From Macropodus opercularis (taxonomy: Eukaryota > Chordata > Actinopteri > Anabantiformes > Osphronemidae), in the NCBI GenBank assembly GCA_030770545.1, contig CM061107.1:8768001-8832000 (forward strand): DNA of 64,000 bases. Reading direction: 5' to 3'. A model generated the notes under the pieces. That model saw only the letters and a program-made list of their open reading frames with translations, was not told where the DNA came from and made no database searches. The translations under genes were made by a program, and so were the position numbers. Positions 54,901 to 60,500 of this stretch are shown piece after piece (the first letter of the stretch is position 1; the number at the start of each line of letters is the position of its first letter).

Positions 54901-57537
54901 CAATGGGTTTAGAGAGAACACTGAGACAGCAGATGAGTTGTTTTGTAATATCGGGCAGTCAAACTAACCTGACATCTAAACAGCGCTTTCAAAATGTGGG
55001 TGACATCAACGCCTTATAGGTGAAAGTGCAGCTTGAGGGTGTTTTTCTGCCACTGGACATGACCTTTACCATTTTCTAACACTGAATGATGATGGTAAAC
55101 AACTAATTCAATGAACAACTTTTCTAGATTAAATCATTTAATTTCCCTCACAGTTTGACTGTAATTAATATTTCATTAACTAAGAGGGCACTTAATATAT
55201 GGAGTGGTGCAGCGCTGCAGTGCATTACACTGGCCAGTTGAACTTCAAAGTCATACTCGTGACTAAAGGAAGGTTTAAATGAACTGAATGAATTTAGTTG
55301 TTATAGCATATAAACAAATCAGCTTTTCCAGAAATGGGACATTTTAGGGCTCCTCTCCGTAGCACATCCAGGCTCTAGTTTTTTTGGGTCTCCACGCGGC
55401 TGCTCTATCATATATGGGACATTTCATATGAAGTTCGACTTTACAGAGTTTTTGGTGTCTTTGAGAGGCCGCGTCCGGCCTCTGGGACCGGAGCAAAATG
55501 CGCCACTGCAGCAGCAACCTGTCAGGCTGTGTTGGTTCTAAGCCATAGGTAGGTCTCCTAGAAATAGGCTGCCCGTGCAGCCGGCCATGCTTCCACAGCC
55601 CACACCAGCCATGATGTATGAGACGCAGCACAGAGCTCATTATTTAAAGTCTTTATATGCTCTGCTGCCTCTCTGGCGCACACACACACATACTCAGCCG
55701 TAGCTGTATGTAGGTTGATGCAGCAACTGCTAAGGGTCACAGCACAGGAAGAAAAAAGAACAACTTTACCCTACTTCTCCATGTTTTAAGAAGCAGGACA
55801 ACAAGCAGCACAGGTTGGTGTCTCACTTTATGCTGTAGAACAGGCTCCCCTGCATAGGCTGCCTTTTAATTATGCTATTTTACAAAGGTTATGTCTATTC
55901 AAATGAAAATGATGTGCTTAACATAATAGGGTAATGACTCTAAAACATCGTCAAAACATCCACAGAGAAGCTCACCACAGGTCTACAACAGAGCTAATCA
56001 CATCCTACAGCACCTTCCTCTTTTATACCCACAGGTCAACTTCCTTTTTCGAAAGTATATTATTTTATCTGATTTAATATCACATCAGTATTTAGTTTAT
56101 TTCTTAAAAACAAAATCCAAGTCCAAGTATTACATGTAGGGGGTTTGTAGCTGATAATGATAGATTAACTGCAGCAGTAGTATAATATTACTGTAGAACA
56201 TGTTTTATACTGACTGAAGAAGGAAAATTGGGGACTGATGAATCACTATCAAGCTGAGGAGAGTAGAGAAATACTGTAGCTGTGGTTATATGTAAAACAC
56301 TACACAAACAGTGTGTATTCCTCTCTCTGCCCTGTGCTTTCACCTCACTTCATTTAGTCTCTCGCTCTTCCCACTTCTCCTCAGCTGTGAGCCTTCTCTC
56401 CTTTTCTCCGCACTAGAACATTCTGCTATGATCAATCAGATTACATAAGAGCACTGCAGTGAGAAGCAGTGAAGGAGACAGAAACACAGAAGCGAGGGTT
56501 TCCCCCGACATCCCACTTTCCCTCTTTTACACCAGTGCTGCTCTCGCTCACACACACACCACACTGCCTTGTGTTTTTTTTATCTAAGGTATATGACAGC
56601 TTGTATAAACCTACAAAAAAAAAACACTAGAGCAAGAGCTGCTTATTGTCTTTGGTCACACAAAGGATTTTGAATTCTCATGAGCATTTCAACAAAGCAC
56701 ATGAACTCAAATCTCCAAAAGTGACTGTTCGGTCAGTTATGAAGTTGCTAAGATGCTACAAAGGTTCCGTCGGTAGTTTATGTTACCGCCTTTGTAAACC
56801 CACACACTGGGTCTGCATGTGAAAGCGAGAATGACTCTGAAAGTCAGGAGCAGCCATTCAGAGCTTGTTTGTGTTAGTATAAAACTTACTGTACCCATTC
56901 TGCCACTTCAGCACTGTCCTAAATTCATCAAGGGAGCTTGGTTCCCCATGTAAGGACATGCTGACCGGCCTGTGGAACAAAACAAGCTGAACCAGGGCAC
57001 AACTGACATAAATTACACATAGAAAGAAAGCGTGAGTGCAGAACAGTTAGAAAAAGAAACATCTAACAACAACAGCTAATAAATACCATAAAGCTGATAC
57101 TGTGGCTCAGCATCACCAACTGACAGCTGTATGTATGACATAGTCAAGTCATAGATATATTTCAAAGAGCAGCCTAGACAGAGGAGCATGGTGACGTGAC
57201 TCAGAGGATAGAAAACCCCACAGATAGTTGCATTTTAATATATTAGTAGAATTGTATGGAAATTATGGGTCAGACCCCTGGTTTTAGTTTGTAAAAATTT
57301 GCTCTCCTACCACAAACTTAATCCCAGTCTGGAATCTGGAAGACAGCGTCGTTTTGTTTCAGAGGGATTTCAGATAAAGCTGTCTTCCTCCAGGTCTTTA
57401 TTTTTTTTTTTAATCAAGACATTAAACAGGAAGGTCCAACAGGCTGCCGTGGTGTGGATCTCGTCTTGTGTGGTGCAGGATGAGTCGGGTGGTGGTGGTG
57501 TTATTAGGGGGAGACAAAGCAGTGTAGCTGACATGGT

Positions 57538-57596
<59 letters not shown>

Positions 57597-60500
57597 CGAT
57601 GGGCCCTTTTTCTCAGTATGAAAGTTTAATGACTTCCCTCCTAGTTTCATAAATGTTATGTCCTCTCTCTGAGCCACACAGCACCCTGACCATCGATCAA
57701 GCAAACACTCTGCCCCTCTGTGAGCGTGTGCATGTGTTTTAGCTGAGCTCTTCCTTCATCTACAGCGGATTATGGTCAGTGTGAATTGGACAGGTAGACG
57801 GGGTGCCATGCATCAGCCTTTTGTTTTTCTGCATCTACAGACTGACGGTAGATTGTAATGTAATGGGAACGAACATCTTGGTGCAGAAGATCAGCTGCTG
57901 CAGGTTTGACCAATGTTTAAGCGCCTACTAGACCATCAACATCGTGGAGCCTGATCGGCCAAACGTAAAAAGCACGCCAGCTAACTGTGGGTTCTTAATA
58001 TTTTTAGCTGACGGTGTTAGCTGATTCGCTGATGATGCTGTAGGCGAGACTGTTTTCTGGTTTGCCAAACTCACACACATAAGTACAATCTGCTATTTGT
58101 TGTGTTGGGCTACGTTGCCTCGATGTGCAACAAAAGCAATTTCCTCTCTTTATGCTATTCCTTCCACACACTCTGCCCAGAAACCGTCTCTCGACTAAAT
58201 TTAAATGAGCAGCATTAGCGTCCATTTAGTAGGAAAGCGTCAGACACAGACAATCTCCTCTATGCTACTGAACATGCTGTGATTCAGTGAGGTCCTAACC
58301 GCATGCATGAAGTGTATATGAAGCCACAGTTCACCACTTTCCTCTGTCTTTCAACAGTAATTAAAGGATCCAACGAACTGGGTGTGTATGTGTCAGAGTC
58401 TGTATCTCTGTCTTTCTCCATCCTCCACTAATTCCTTAAACGCCCACACACAGATTGGTTGACTGCACTTCTTCAGGTCTGGTCAGGCCCAATTAAACTG
58501 TGTATGCCAGTGCTGAATAATTCAAAAGGAGCAGTGAGGCTGATTGAGGAATTCATAATTAATATTGGACAACATATTGGTCAAAGCACTGACGTGACGT
58601 GTGAAGTGTGGATGTGGGCCATGAATGTAAACTAGTCAGGTTTTTACCTGCGTTGTAGCTCATAGTCAACCAGTATGTGTTTCTGAGTGGCTCATGTGGA
58701 TTGTTAGAGAGCAGGGAACATGACGGCTGATAAATCACAATTGTACAATTTCACAATTGTAAAAGAAAGTTTTGCAAACATGGATGAAAGCACTGGTTCT
58801 ATGACGATGGCTCACATACTGTATGGTAGGAGGTTATCCCTGTGCAAAGATCAACAACAAGATAGGAAACGTGTGATATCTGGGGAATGTTATAGTATTT
58901 GTTTTGCTAAGACCCTGTCAAGTGGGTTTTGTGCTCATTCAACCAGTATTAATCCATTTTACTCGTTCCTCATTTTAGTTGCGTGTCCAGTAACAAATGT
59001 AACAATGCAAAGTCTCATATCAGAGATAAAACAAAGATTTGACTTTGCACATTGCAAGTTAATTGCAGCTACCCACAGTGACCCTCCACAGGATCCCCTC
59101 ATGAATGTATGAGTACCAATTTCACAGTGGCCTGCACAGCGATGATGCTACATTTCTGATTTTGGTTCTTCATACTGTAATATACTCCCATCTTATTGGT
59201 GAAGTGACAATTTTGGTGACCGTCGGCAAAATATAATGTCCGCTCTGCTCTGCTGTGTCTGTGGGCAGCTCATCACTCACCCTAAGGCGAAAACCTATAG
59301 ATGCAGATGAAAAAAGGATCAGTCACTTATATTGATTTTACCTGACAAATATCCTTCAAAATATGCCCATATTAGGCCAGTACTGATCCAGAAAATTGGC
59401 TCAGGATTGCTCGACTAATATGTGAGAGGAAAAGCCTTATTTGACTAAAGGGTCAGAAGGTGCAGGTGCCCCAGGTACAAAAGACTGTGCACTGTTAGGT
59501 TGCATGCTTCAAAAGTAAAACACCCTTTGAAGGTGACCTTTAACATGGTCAAAGGATTAATGCAGAAAGAGAGACGGTGCATGAGTCCGATTTACAGAAG
59601 GGGAAGGTGTTTCCTGCTTTAGTCATCATTACCGTAACTGATGTAGATACATTTCTAAATGCAGAATAACTATGTGATACATGTAAAACAATTGTTATAT
59701 AATTATATTTAGGTACTAATGTCTAATCACGTTGTCCCGCTAAGAGGCGCATCAGATCAGACAGTGCTGATAAGTCTCTGCAGTTATTGCTGGCTTTGAA
59801 ACTGAATACAAAAACATGCAACAAATCTGCATTGATCTTTTTGTAATGAATTGAAAATCTGAATTATCAGCCTGGCTCAGAAATTAATTTAATAAGCGCA
59901 CAAGAAGATATTTCAACCAGCACTTACAGTAAAATAAAGGTTCAAATACCTCTCACAATCAGACAATGCAAATTAGTTCATTAGTAATTAGTCAGTTCAT
60001 AGCTAATTTCATGCTATTTGAGGTGTATGGAAAGCAAGGATGCTTTAATTGAACTGTAATAGCTCTCAATTTCCACAGTCTGCAGGCACAGATATTTCTC
60101 TGGAACATAATAAATGAACACAAGCGTGCAGCTGCTGCCATGCTGCTTGCTTTGTGCTGAGACATCAGCAGTCACCAGTTACTATGCATTGATCTGCATG
60201 CAAAGTGCACTTAGCAGGGCGTGCTGCAGAACTGGGGGGGAGGACAAAGATTAAAGGTAGGGATGGAATAAGATGGAAGATGAGACGGAGAGGATGACGA
60301 AAAGGAGACGCAAGGGAACAACAAAAAGCCTCGATGTAAGAAACCTGCTATTAGACACAGATTATTACACTAGAGTATCAGTCTGTGTAATGTGGTGAGT
60401 TTAACTGTGGTAAGTTTGTTGTATTAACGTCTTGGTGAATTTTAAAGTCATTAAAGTGGTTGTAATTCCAACTAATGTGTACTACACATGACAGCCATCT

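Noticed and set aside
57299..57652. 117-codon plus-strand frame and two overlapping minus-strand frames
   Set aside because: Most of the translation is His-Thr or Cys-Val repeats produced by the (AC)26 microsatellite.
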